Shown: positions 1 through 7,320, numbered from the stretch's first letter. The stretch: DNA of 7,769 bases from a bacterium (GCA_017477685.1 JAFUUT010000338.1:1-7769); one strand, 5' to 3'. Translations and numbers: made by a program. Notes: generated by a model not told the origin, from the sequence alone.

Positions 1-263
1 GTTGCTTCTTTCATTGCGGCAGTAATAACATCTTCTAGCATTTCAATGGATTCTGCATCAACTGATGATGGATTTTCAGGGTTTATTGCTTCAGGAGCAA
101 TTTTAATTGATTTGAATTTGCCTTGTCCGTCACAAGTTACTTTTATTGCTCCGCCTGCGCTTTCCCCTACGATATCAAGATTAGCTAATTCTTCTTGCAT
201 TGCACTTGCTTTTTTTTGAACATTTTGCACTTGCTGCATCATCTTCATTAAGTTCATACCCAT
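1..263 (-). CDS. ybaB: YbaB/EbfC family nucleoid-associated protein (partial, C-terminus off the window)
   Basis: This is a small DNA-binding protein of the YbaB/EbfC family, whose members are dimeric nucleoid-associated proteins. About 87 codons are present; the 3' end lies beyond the left edge. The minus-strand translation begins MGMNLMKMMQQVQNVQKK, the typical N-terminal amphipathic helix rich in Met and Gln. It continues with a QEELANLDIVGESAGGAV stretch, which is the family pattern of a helix followed by a Gly-rich turn. Then come a beta segment (VTCDGQGKFKSIKI) and an acidic helix (ESIEMLEDVITAAMKEA) that match the family core. The ATG at 263 is chosen because AGGAG lies 8 nt upstream. 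A second in-frame ATG two codons later is possible but less well placed. In many bacteria ybaB lies between dnaX and recR; neither is visible here. It diverges from the metalloprotease gene. Confidence 0.93.
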   Translation of the reverse strand, partial: MGMNLMKMMQQVQNVQKKASAMQEELANLDIVGESAGGAIKVTCDGQGKFKSIKIAPEAINPENPSSVDAESIEMLEDVITAAMKEA

Positions 264-312
264 AATTTTCTCTCCTTAGTCTGATTTAATAACTTTTCAT
301 ATTGTACGTTTT

Positions 313-318
313 ATTATA
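313..318 (-). promoter_or_regulatory. Candidate -10 box for ybaB
   Basis: The minus strand reads a perfect TATAAT about 50 nt upstream of the ybaB start codon, which would give a leader of roughly 40 nt. The -35 region, 17-18 nt further upstream, is only a T-rich run, so the call rests on the -10 box. The box lies within an AT-rich imperfect palindrome (TTTATT/AATAAA arms, 310-325) that also overlaps the start region of the divergent gene. Chance is a real risk in such AT-rich DNA. Confidence 0.4.
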
Positions 319-328
319 CAATAAATAT

Positions 329-1135
329 ATGCAGAAAAAAACATATTTACAAGAATCTGTGAAAAACGGTCGTTTGATGCGGTGGAATATAATGCCATTG
401 AAAATTTATATTGCGCCGATGAAATTCTATTCAAAGCAAGGTCAAGATTTTAAATATAGGCATTATGTAAAGCAAGCATTGGATGAGTGGACTAAAGTTT
501 CTAACGGCAAAGTATCTTTTACCATTGTAAATAATTTAAATGCATCCAATATAAATCTGGAATGGAAAAGGGTGCAAAGGCAGGCTTTGGGACATTGTTT
601 ATTCCATTATGATAATAATAACAGATTATATAGTGCAGAAATGGTAATAGGTTTAACTGAAGGTCTTGTTCATGCTGATTATAATGATGAAAGTGAGGTA
701 TATCATACTATATTGCATGAAATAGGGCATGCAATAGGCTTAGGGCATAGTCCGTTTAAAAATGATATTATGTATACCCCTCACCAAAAGGGAATATCCC
801 ATGTTGGTCCTGGGGACAGACTTTCTGTCAATTGGTTATATACTTTCCCGAAAGGCAAAACCGTTAATGAGATAGCCTCTAAATATCATGTAAGCGGAAG
901 TGATTTGGATGAAGTTGTTGCAAAGATTATTTCAAAAGAGGCAAAAACAGAATTTGAAAAAGTTAAAGATAGTGTAAATGTTCCTCCGCAGAGAAATTTG
1001 TTAGACGAATCTGAAAATATTGCAAATTTTAAAAAATATAATATTGCGCTTCAAAATATTCAGATTCCTTCTGATTTAAAAGAACAAATAAAGCGTCAAT
1101 ACCGTGACAGTTCAATGAATGACAGAAACAAATAA
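329..1135 (+). CDS. Matrixin-like zinc metalloprotease (M10/metzincin type)
   Basis: This is a predicted zinc-dependent peptidase. Its diagnostic motif is HEIGHAIGLGH (about 720-752), which gives the three zinc-binding His and the catalytic Glu of the metzincin HExxHxxGxxH signature. It is followed seven residues later by IMY, the Met-turn. The segment before it (PLKIYIAP, then a helix around QALDEWTKVSNGKVSF) looks like the N-terminal half of a matrixin catalytic domain, where a substrate-cleft strand follows. GDRLSVNWLY after the Met-turn resembles the closing helix of bacterial matrixins. A charged tail of about 95 residues with no recognised domain follows. The ORF is open back to a TTG at 302. 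ATG 329 is preferred over that TTG, and ATG 377 is also possible; none has a clear Shine-Dalgarno. No signal peptide is visible from any of these starts, so export is unproven. It stands alone, divergent from ybaB. The substrate is unknown. Confidence 0.85.
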   Translation: MQKKTYLQESVKNGRLMRWNIMPLKIYIAPMKFYSKQGQDFKYRHYVKQALDEWTKVSNGKVSFTIVNNLNASNINLEWKRVQRQALGHCLFHYDNNNRLYSAEMVIGLTEGLVHADYNDESEVYHTILHEIGHAIGLGHSPFKNDIMYTPHQKGISHVGPGDRLSVNWLYTFPKGKTVNEIASKYHVSGSDLDEVVAKIISKEAKTEFEKVKDSVNVPPQRNLLDESENIANFKKYNIALQNIQIPSDLKEQIKRQYRDSSMNDRNK

Positions 1136-1150
1136 TTATTATTAAAATCT

Positions 1151-1177
1151 AAAACTTTACAGTTTTTTTATTTTTTT
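1151..1177 (+). terminator. Weak terminator-like hairpin after the metalloprotease gene
   Basis: AAAACT (1151-1156) and AGTTTT (1161-1166) form a perfect 6-bp inverted repeat with a 4-nt loop. An almost pure T-tract follows to 1177. The stem has a single G-C pair, so it would be unstable as an intrinsic terminator. It also overlaps the -35 box proposed for the next gene. Confidence 0.25.
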
Positions 1178-1185
1178 GTTAAAAT
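1156..1185 (+). promoter_or_regulatory. Candidate sigma-70 promoter for the mlaD-lpxK-nth operon
   Basis: TTTACA (1156-1161, five of six matches to TTGACA) and TAAAAT (1180-1185, five of six to TATAAT) are 18 nt apart. Transcription would start near 1192, leaving a leader of about 25 nt with a Shine-Dalgarno at 1203-1207. Placement just ahead of a compact three-gene unit supports it. The AT-rich background lowers certainty. Confidence 0.45.
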
Positions 1186-1216
1186 GATGTATATAGAATA
1201 ATGGAGAAATGTTATA

Positions 1217-2584
1217 ATGAAATTTTCCTCATCATTTAAGGTAGGTTTACTTACATTAGTTGCACTTATCCTATTAGTTGGAGTAGTTTTAAAGGTTAAA
1301 GGCAGAGCTTTGTCTTCTGCTGCCAGAATAGAAATACAGTTTAAAGATGTAAACGGTTTAAGGCCGGGAGCCGGTGTTCAAATGATGGGTTTGAAAGTCG
1401 GTCAGGTAGAAGAAATTATACCGACTGTGAGCGGGGAAGACAGCCACGTAAAAGTAAAATTTGTTATAACAAATCCTGATGTTGAAATTCCGAAAGCATC
1501 AACTTTTTCTATTCAACAGACAGGTATTATCGGTGAATTGTTTTTAGAAATTACCCCTCCAAAAATTAGAACGATTTACATCCCTATGCTTGATAAGAAT
1601 TTGTTGTATAAAAACGATAAAGTTCAAATGAAGTTAAGCGGGAAATACTATGATGTCGGTGTAATAAAAGGTGTGGAAGTTTTGCCGAGGGATTCTATTC
1701 CTTTCAATTTTAAAAATAATATAAAAACGTCATATGCTTATAAAGTGGAATATTTTATTAATCTTCCGGGCTTGATATTGCCGGAATTTTTGCGAGGCTC
1801 TGCGGTAACGGAAAACACAGGCCACAAACTGAGACTTGTTCCGTTGGATGATACCCCGCTAAACTATCCTAAACAGACTTCGGATTATACAATTATTGAG
1901 CCTATGAGGTTATCTGACTTTATGGATTGGCAGTACAGAGCCGCTGAGACATTAACGGAAACTAACCAAAAAGTTAACGAGATATTGACGGATGATACGA
2001 TTGCTGATTTGAAGCGTACTATTGCAAATGTTAATGAGTTAACTGCTCGTTCTGCCGTTACTCTTGATAAAGTAGATAATATTTTGGATTCTTCTCAAGA
2101 AGACATCAAACAATTGCTTGCTATGACAAAACAGGCAACAGATGATTTTTCTAAATTGTCTGCAAATGTTAATAATTTGATAGGAGATGCAAAATTCAAA
2201 ACGACAATGCTTTCGACTGCGGATTCTATTGATAAGTTGTCTACAAACTTGAACAAGATTATGGATGCTTCTGATGCCGAAGAAACGGGTAAGAATATCA
2301 AAATAATTGCTCAAAACTTGTCTCAAATCAGTACGAGCGTTAATGCTATGACAAGTGATGAAAAATTGAAATCTCAAATTCGTGACGCAATAACTAATGC
2401 TAATGAAGCTATGGTTCAAATGTCAACAGCATTAGAAACCGTAAACTATGTAAATCCTACAGGTCAAACTCAGGATTCCGATTTGAAGAAAATTGTTGAT
2501 GATATGGTTTATACAACTGCGAATTTGAAGAAATTCTCTGAAAAACTTAATAAGAGATTCTTATTATTCAGGTTATTATTCTAG
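1217..2584 (+). CDS. mlaD: MCE/MlaD-family lipid-transport protein
   Basis: This is a membrane-anchored periplasmic protein with one MCE domain. In diderm bacteria such proteins are the substrate-binding part of Mla-type ABC systems that move phospholipids between inner and outer membranes. A hydrophobic segment at residues 8-26 (VGLLTLVALILLVGVVLKV) anchors the N-terminus. The MCE domain covers about residues 38-115, with the typical IQFKDVNGLRPGAGVQMMGLKVG start and the GIIGELFLEI end. Residues 116-230 form a less familiar region with a hydrophobic patch (INLPGLILPEF). From about 240 to 447 it is predicted helical or coiled coil, with related segments near 256, 323 and 379. The protein ends in an odd basic and hydrophobic KRFLLFRLLF. 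It is 455 residues, far longer than E. coli MlaD (183) and more like long-tailed MCE proteins. ATG 1217 has GGAGA 9 nt upstream. No MlaE permease or MlaF ATPase gene lies here, so partners must be encoded elsewhere. The symbol denotes the family only. lpxK follows after 1 nt. Confidence 0.88.
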   Translation: MKFSSSFKVGLLTLVALILLVGVVLKVKGRALSSAARIEIQFKDVNGLRPGAGVQMMGLKVGQVEEIIPTVSGEDSHVKVKFVITNPDVEIPKASTFSIQQTGIIGELFLEITPPKIRTIYIPMLDKNLLYKNDKVQMKLSGKYYDVGVIKGVEVLPRDSIPFNFKNNIKTSYAYKVEYFINLPGLILPEFLRGSAVTENTGHKLRLVPLDDTPLNYPKQTSDYTIIEPMRLSDFMDWQYRAAETLTETNQKVNEILTDDTIADLKRTIANVNELTARSAVTLDKVDNILDSSQEDIKQLLAMTKQATDDFSKLSANVNNLIGDAKFKTTMLSTADSIDKLSTNLNKIMDASDAEETGKNIKIIAQNLSQISTSVNAMTSDEKLKSQIRDAITNANEAMVQMSTALETVNYVNPTGQTQDSDLKKIVDDMVYTTANLKKFSEKLNKRFLLFRLLF

Positions 2585-2585
2585 T

Positions 2586-3605
2586 ATGATAAATTTAAAA
2601 ACCAAAATTACACAAATTCATTATACAAGGGATCCGAAAGGAATTTTATTTGGTATATTAAAATTCTGTTCATATTTCTATGGATTTGGAAGCAGGTTAA
2701 AAAATATTTTGTATGATAAAAAAATTTTAAAGCCAAAACGTGTAAATGCTTTTGTGATTTCTGTCGGGAATATGACAACCGGCGGAGTAGGTAAAACACC
2801 TGTAGTTACGGAGATTGCGAGGTATCTGGCTCAACACGGCAGAAAGGTTGCAATTGTCTCAAGAGGTTATGGCGGCAGGTTAAATAACAAGCATGTAAAT
2901 ATGATTTCCGATGGAGTCAGTATATATTTTGATGCGACGGATGCAGGAGATGAACCATTCTGGCTTGCGGAAAATAACCCGGGATGTTATGTATTAACTT
3001 GCAAAAGTAAGTATTTAGCTTCAAAACTTGCAGTTGAAAAATTTGGGGCCGACACTATAATACTTGATGACGGATTTCAACACCGAAAACTTCACAGGGA
3101 TTTGGATATAGTATTAATGGACAGTGTGAAAGGTTTTGGGAATGAGAATTTGCTTCCTGCAGGCCCGTTAAGAGAGGGCGCGGAAGCTCTGGATAGAATA
3201 GATAAACTTGTTGTTGTATCCAAGAGTTTAAAGCATGATGTTGCGAAAAAAGTTGCGAAAATAATGTATAAAAGATTAAAGCTTCCTACTCTTGTTTGTT
3301 ATAATGAGCCGGATTATGTTTATAATATCAAAAACGGGCAAAGACTTATGGACGGAATGGATGTAACAGCAATGTGTGCAATTGGTCAGCCGCAGCAATT
3401 TTATGATTTTTTGACCAATTTCAATGTTGTGAAAACTGTTACTTTTGATGACCATCATCAGTATGTTCCTACTGATATCATAGATATTTCAGGCAATATT
3501 GTGACGACAGAAAAAGATGCGGTCAAGTTGGAGAGATTTGACCGAAATAACATATACGCTCTGAGATTAAAAACACACATTGATGTTGAGGAACTTTTGA
3601 GATAA
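2586..3605 (+). CDS. lpxK: Tetraacyldisaccharide 4'-kinase (lipid A biosynthesis)
   Basis: LpxK phosphorylates the 4' position of the tetraacyldisaccharide 1-phosphate lipid A precursor, using ATP, at the inner face of the cytoplasmic membrane. The 339 residues are close to E. coli LpxK (328). A hydrophobic, aromatic N-terminal stretch (about residues 19-35) fits the membrane-associated N-terminal helix of the family. The P-loop GNMTTGGVGKTP is at 61-72, followed by VAIVSRGYGG (88-97). Other family hallmarks are GDEP (121-124), DDGFQHRKLHRDLDIVLMD (161-179), LLPAGPLRE (189-197) and TTEKDAVKL (308-316). All the key motifs look intact. The ATG is 1 nt after the mlaD-like stop, and only a weak CAGG lies upstream, so translational coupling is likely. 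The last stop-codon base is shared with the nth start. It implies that lipid A or a lipid A-like glycolipid is made by this organism. Confidence 0.96.
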   Translation: MINLKTKITQIHYTRDPKGILFGILKFCSYFYGFGSRLKNILYDKKILKPKRVNAFVISVGNMTTGGVGKTPVVTEIARYLAQHGRKVAIVSRGYGGRLNNKHVNMISDGVSIYFDATDAGDEPFWLAENNPGCYVLTCKSKYLASKLAVEKFGADTIILDDGFQHRKLHRDLDIVLMDSVKGFGNENLLPAGPLREGAEALDRIDKLVVVSKSLKHDVAKKVAKIMYKRLKLPTLVCYNEPDYVYNIKNGQRLMDGMDVTAMCAIGQPQQFYDFLTNFNVVKTVTFDDHHQYVPTDIIDISGNIVTTEKDAVKLERFDRNNIYALRLKTHIDVEELLR

Positions 3606-4243
3606 TGGTTGTTGATATTGATTCTGTAGTGGCAAAACTTGAAGAAGCAAAACAGAAGAAAAGCGAATTCGTTGAATTGATGGATTCATTCAAAGATCCG
3701 TATTTGGTTTTAATTGCTTGTATTTTAAGCCTAAGAACAAACGACAGAACGACATATCCTGCAACTTTGCGAATGCTAAAACTTGCTAAAACTCCTCAAG
3801 ATATGATGAATGTAAAAGAGGAAGATTTGGAAAAAGCAATTTATCCTGTCGGGTTTTATAAAAATAAAGCAGGTCAGATTATTGAACTTTCAAGAATACT
3901 GGTTGAAAAGTACGGCGGAAAGGTTCCTTGTGATATAGATGAGCTTTGCAAATTCAGAGGGGTAGGCAGAAAAACGGCAAATCTTGTCTTATCGGAAGGA
4001 TTTAATACTCCTGCTATATGTGTGGATGTTCATGTACATAGAATTTTCAATCGTCTTGGTTATGTAAAAACTAAAGATCCTGAGGACACAGAATTTGCTT
4101 TGAGAAAAAAATTACCTGAAAAATACTGGATTCCTATAAATTCTTTACTTGTAACACACGGTCAGAATGTTTGTAAGCCGATAAATCCAAAGTGTGATAT
4201 TTGCCCTGTTGAACAATATTGTAAAAAAATAATAAAAAAATAA
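3605..4243 (+). CDS. nth: Endonuclease III (base-excision repair DNA glycosylase/AP lyase)
   Basis: Endonuclease III removes oxidised pyrimidines from DNA and cuts the abasic site by beta-elimination. The 212 residues match E. coli Nth (211). The helix-hairpin-helix is at about 114-127 (FRGVGRKTANLVL), with the catalytic Lys at 123 and the catalytic Asp at 141 in VDVHV. The [4Fe-4S] cluster ligands are C190, C197, C200 and C206, in the exact Cx6Cx2Cx5C spacing of Nth. LSLRTND (41-47) replaces the LSAQATD of E. coli, and FRGVGRKT replaces LPGVGRKT. This suggests a subgroup different from the proteobacterial enzyme, with slightly different damage recognition possible. The start overlaps the lpxK stop (TAATG). 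GAGGA lies 12 nt upstream, rather far, so coupling to lpxK translation is likely. The C-terminal Lys-rich KKIIKK is encoded by an A-rich tract that doubles as the T-tract of a terminator on the other strand. Confidence 0.96.
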   Translation: MVVDIDSVVAKLEEAKQKKSEFVELMDSFKDPYLVLIACILSLRTNDRTTYPATLRMLKLAKTPQDMMNVKEEDLEKAIYPVGFYKNKAGQIIELSRILVEKYGGKVPCDIDELCKFRGVGRKTANLVLSEGFNTPAICVDVHVHRIFNRLGYVKTKDPEDTEFALRKKLPEKYWIPINSLLVTHGQNVCKPINPKCDICPVEQYCKKIIKK

Positions 4244-4268
4244 GCCTCTTGTTAAATTTAAGAGGCTT
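4242..4268. terminator. Bidirectional intrinsic terminator between convergent operons
   Basis: AAGCCTCTT (4242-4250) and AAGAGGCTT (4260-4268) form a perfect 9-bp stem with a 9-nt loop. The left arm begins inside the nth stop codon. Rightward it is followed by a moderately T-rich run. Leftward it is followed by a much stronger T-rich run (the A-rich 4223-4240 read on the other strand). It would therefore end both nth transcription and transcription of the MFS gene arriving from the right. Confidence 0.85.
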
Positions 4269-4280
4269 TATAATTTATAT

Positions 4281-5663
4281 TTATTTTTCTTTAATCATAT
4301 TTGTAACAAATACTGCAGCGAGTAAACATAAAGCACCTATGTAGAATGTATATTCATAGTGATGGTTTATGTTACCGTTAGCAGAAATAACAGATGCATT
4401 GATAAACCATCCTACAAGGGTGCAGACAAATACTTGCGGTCCTGCGATAAATATGTTAAATATTCCCATAACAGAACCTTCCGTACCGGGCTTTATATAT
4501 TTTGAAAGCATCGCAAAAGGAAGTGCGCAAACACTTGCCCAGCCGATGCCTGATAAAGCCATAAAGCACAAGACCGCAAGTGCATTGGTTTTGAATATTG
4601 CAAGTCCCAAGTATGCAATAATCATTGAAATCATTGAGATAATGTGAACTTTTTTATTCCCAAACCTGTTTGCCAAATTCCCGATAGGTATTGCAACAAG
4701 AAAACAAACAAGATTGAAAACGGCAAGACATATAAGTGCATAGTTCTGTGCCGTGTCTTTCAAACTCTGTGCAATTGGGTTCGCCGCAACATCAGGGATA
4801 TTGTAAACGGTATGCATAACAAAAGGTGTTATATATATCAAAAGACACATCATGCCAATCCATGTAAAAAATTGCATTAGGCATATTTTGCTGACCTCAG
4901 GAGAAAGCAAAAAGAATTCTTTCATAGATTTCCAAAATCCGTCTTTTTTTATTTCTTTTTCAACTTCTGGGAGTGTCAGTTGTTTCGTGTTGTTTTCTTG
5001 AGCTGTGCTTTTTTCTTTAATCATTATACAAGTCCAAAGCATTGCAAGAGAAAATGCAACCCCTGCCATAACAAATTGTGCAGGTATAGACATTTGATAA
5101 TCAAAGATATATTTTAATGCAGGTGCTACAACCATTGCAATTACCGAACCTAAACCAATTGCAAGGCTTATATATGAATTGGCTTGTGCATGCTGTTCTT
5201 TTGGTACAACGTCAGGAATTAAAGATCTGTATGGGCCTTGAGCAATATTTATACAAGCATCGATGACCCAAATCATAATTGCTGCGATTAGCAGTCCGCC
5301 CCAAGATGGCATATTAAAATGAAATAACTTTCCTATGATATCAGATATTCCTGCTGAATGAGGAAAGGCCCACAGCGCAAGTGCGGTAATTAATGCCCCT
5401 CCAAGCAGATACGGTCTGCGTCTGCCAAAACGGGATTTTGTATTATCGCTGAGAACTCCGATAATCGGTTGAACAACCATTCCGGAAAAAGGCCCTGCAA
5501 GCCAAATTAAACTGTATAACAATGGTGAAGCTCCAAGCCCTGAGGTTACAGGTTCAGAGAGTGCTATTCTCATTTGCCACGCAAATTGCAATCCCAAAAA
5601 TCCCAAAGCCAAATTTAAAAAGTTTACGGTTGTAAATTTTTTCATTTCTGTATTATCGCTCAT
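4281..5663 (-). CDS. MFS sugar transporter, MalT/SLC45-like (probable glucoside or maltodextrin:cation symporter)
   Basis: This is a polytopic inner-membrane carrier of 460 residues with about 12 hydrophobic segments, normal for the major facilitator superfamily. The loop after helix 2 reads SDNTKSRFGRRRPYLLGG (72-89), the motif shared by sucrose/SLC45-type and bacterial maltooligosaccharide carriers. Other resemblances to that group are FLGLQFAWQ (22-30), LAGPFSGMVVQPIIGVLSD (55-73), SGIGWASVCALPFAML (371-386) and MGIFNIFIAGPQ (399-410). A charged cytoplasmic loop (about 214-250) separates the two six-helix halves. Sugar uptake is inferred from family likeness; the exact substrate (maltose, maltodextrin, sucrose or another glycoside) cannot be read from the sequence, and no glycosidase gene is adjacent. 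ATG 5663 has AAGGGG 5 nt upstream. It follows pyrG by 46 nt with no hairpin between, so read-through from pyrG is possible; I found no convincing promoter in the gap. The terminator at 4242-4268 ends it. Confidence 0.85.
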   Translation of the reverse strand: MSDNTEMKKFTTVNFLNLALGFLGLQFAWQMRIALSEPVTSGLGASPLLYSLIWLAGPFSGMVVQPIIGVLSDNTKSRFGRRRPYLLGGALITALALWAFPHSAGISDIIGKLFHFNMPSWGGLLIAAIMIWVIDACINIAQGPYRSLIPDVVPKEQHAQANSYISLAIGLGSVIAMVVAPALKYIFDYQMSIPAQFVMAGVAFSLAMLWTCIMIKEKSTAQENNTKQLTLPEVEKEIKKDGFWKSMKEFFLLSPEVSKICLMQFFTWIGMMCLLIYITPFVMHTVYNIPDVAANPIAQSLKDTAQNYALICLAVFNLVCFLVAIPIGNLANRFGNKKVHIISMISMIIAYLGLAIFKTNALAVLCFMALSGIGWASVCALPFAMLSKYIKPGTEGSVMGIFNIFIAGPQVFVCTLVGWFINASVISANGNINHHYEYTFYIGALCLLAAVFVTNMIKEK

Positions 5664-5709
5664 TTTTACCCCTTATATATAAATACGATTATTTTTATAA
5701 ATGTGAGAA

Positions 5710-7308
5710 TTACCTTTTAATGGCAGCATCAATCAGACCTTTGAATAGCGGGTGAGGCCTGTCAGGTCTTGACTTGAATTCAGGATGGAACTGGCATGCT
5801 ACAAACCAATTGAGTTTTGGAAGTTCTACAATTTCTGCAAGCATCCCATCAGGCGACATTCCTGAAAATACAAGCCCTGCTTTTGATAATTGGTCAATAT
5901 ATTCAAAATTGACTTCATATCTGTGTCTGTGACGTTCGGATATAATATCTTTGCCATATGCTTTTTGAGCTTTTGTGCCTTTTTTCAGGTGACAGTCGTA
6001 TGCCCCGAGCCTCATTGTCCCGCCAAACCCTTTGACATGTTTTTGTTCAAGCATCATATCTATGACAGGGTCTGTTGCTCCTTCATCAAATTCTGTTGAA
6101 TTTGCTCCTTTTAATCCGAGTACGTTTCTTGCATATTCAATAACGGTACATTGCAATCCTAAGCACAATCCCAAGAACGGAAGATTATTCTCTCTTGCAT
6201 AACGGATTACATTTAGTTTCCCTTCAATGCCTCTAACCCCAAAGCCCCCAGGAACAACGACTGCGTCTACTTCGGAAAGCAGTTTTTTACAATTTGAATA
6301 ATCAACACATTCTTCAGAATTTATCCATTTAATTTCAATCGCTGCAGAATCGGCATACCCTGCGTGTTTTAAGGATTCTACAACTGAAATATATGCATCC
6401 GAAAGTTTGGTATATTTTCCGGCAATTGCGACTTTTACTGTCTTTTGCGGATTTTTAATTCTTTCTACCAGTTTTTCCCAACTTGTGAGGTTTGGTTTTT
6501 TGTCTTTTACTCCGAGCATTTTCAATGCAACGGTGCAAAAGCCCTGACTTTCCAGTGCCAAGGGAACTTCATATATTGTTTTCATATCACGGCATTCGAT
6601 AACCGCATCTTTAGATATGGAACAAAATAGTGCGAGTTTTTCTCTTTCTGTTTTTGGAATAGGTTTATTGGTTCTGCAAACAAGAATTTCAGGTTGAATG
6701 CCGTAACTTCTCAAAACATTGACACTGTGCTGTGAAGGCTTTGTTTTTAATTCTCCTGAAGTCGGAAGATATGGCAGCAGCGTACAATGTATAGATATAG
6801 CATTTCCGTATCCGACTTCTGCTTTGTATTGTCTTATCGCTTCAATAAAAGGTAAACTTTCGATATCACCTATTGTCCCTCCGATTTCAATTATATGGAA
6901 ATCCGGATTGAATTGTTTTGAAGCTCCGATAATTCTTGATTTTATCTCGTTTGTAATGTGAGGAATAACTTGAACTGTTGCGCCAAGATAATCTCCTCTG
7001 CGTTCTTTTTCAATGACCGTTTGATACACACTGCCGGAGGTTACATTGTTATATTTCCCTAAATTTGTATCTGTAAACCTCTCGTAATGGCCTAAATCTA
7101 AGTCTGTTTCTGCTCCGTCATCAGTTACAAAGACTTCCCCATGCTGGAAAGGACTCATTGTTCCGGGGTCCACATTAATATACGGGTCAAATTTTTGGTT
7201 AATAACGCTATAACCTCTGGAACGCAATAACCGTCCCAATGATGCTGCTACTATCCCCTTACCAAGAGAACTTACAACTCCGCCTGTAATAAAAATATAT
7301 TTTGTCAT
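5710..7308 (-). CDS. pyrG: CTP synthase (glutamine-hydrolysing)
   Basis: CTP synthase aminates UTP to CTP using ATP and glutamine, the last step of pyrimidine nucleotide synthesis. From ATG 7308 it is 532 residues, in line with family lengths of about 530-545. The N-terminal synthase domain starts MTKYIFITGGVVSSLGKG, holding the P-loop. It continues with DLGHYERF (71-78) and EIGGTIGDIES (141-151). The C-terminal class I glutamine amidotransferase domain has the oxyanion-strand GGFGVRG (354-360), nucleophile Cys382 in LGLCLGLQ, and the His508/Glu510 pair in QFHPEF. All key residues are intact. An upstream in-frame ATG at 7350 would add 14 residues. It is rejected because AGGGG lies 7 nt before 7308 and homologues start at MTKYIFITGG. 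gatC lies upstream on the same strand, and the gap holds a terminator-like structured leader that may control this gene. Confidence 0.97.
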   Translation of the reverse strand: MTKYIFITGGVVSSLGKGIVAASLGRLLRSRGYSVINQKFDPYINVDPGTMSPFQHGEVFVTDDGAETDLDLGHYERFTDTNLGKYNNVTSGSVYQTVIEKERRGDYLGATVQVIPHITNEIKSRIIGASKQFNPDFHIIEIGGTIGDIESLPFIEAIRQYKAEVGYGNAISIHCTLLPYLPTSGELKTKPSQHSVNVLRSYGIQPEILVCRTNKPIPKTEREKLALFCSISKDAVIECRDMKTIYEVPLALESQGFCTVALKMLGVKDKKPNLTSWEKLVERIKNPQKTVKVAIAGKYTKLSDAYISVVESLKHAGYADSAAIEIKWINSEECVDYSNCKKLLSEVDAVVVPGGFGVRGIEGKLNVIRYARENNLPFLGLCLGLQCTVIEYARNVLGLKGANSTEFDEGATDPVIDMMLEQKHVKGFGGTMRLGAYDCHLKKGTKAQKAYGKDIISERHRHRYEVNFEYIDQLSKAGLVFSGMSPDGMLAEIVELPKLNWFVACQFHPEFKSRPDRPHPLFKGLIDAAIKR

Positions 7309-7320
7309 GGATAAACCCCT

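Noticed and set aside
302..328. TTG start for the metalloprotease
   Set aside because: There is no Shine-Dalgarno and a rarer start codon, and the added residues show no domain or signal peptide. ATG 329 was preferred, though not proven.
2039..2419. Open frame on the minus strand inside the MCE gene
   Set aside because: It lies wholly within a well-supported gene on the other strand and has Cys/Ile/Arg-rich composition with no recognisable domain or ribosome-binding site.
4369..4880. Two plus-strand open frames opposite the MFS gene
   Set aside because: They are shadows of the MFS coding frame, with no start signals or protein motifs.
5664..5709. Promoter or terminator between pyrG and the MFS gene
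   Set aside because: Several TATATA-like strings occur, but none has an acceptable -35 partner, and no hairpin of useful stem length was found.
6719..6961. Plus-strand open frame opposite pyrG
   Set aside because: It mirrors the pyrG codon pattern, and pyrG is conserved throughout this stretch.
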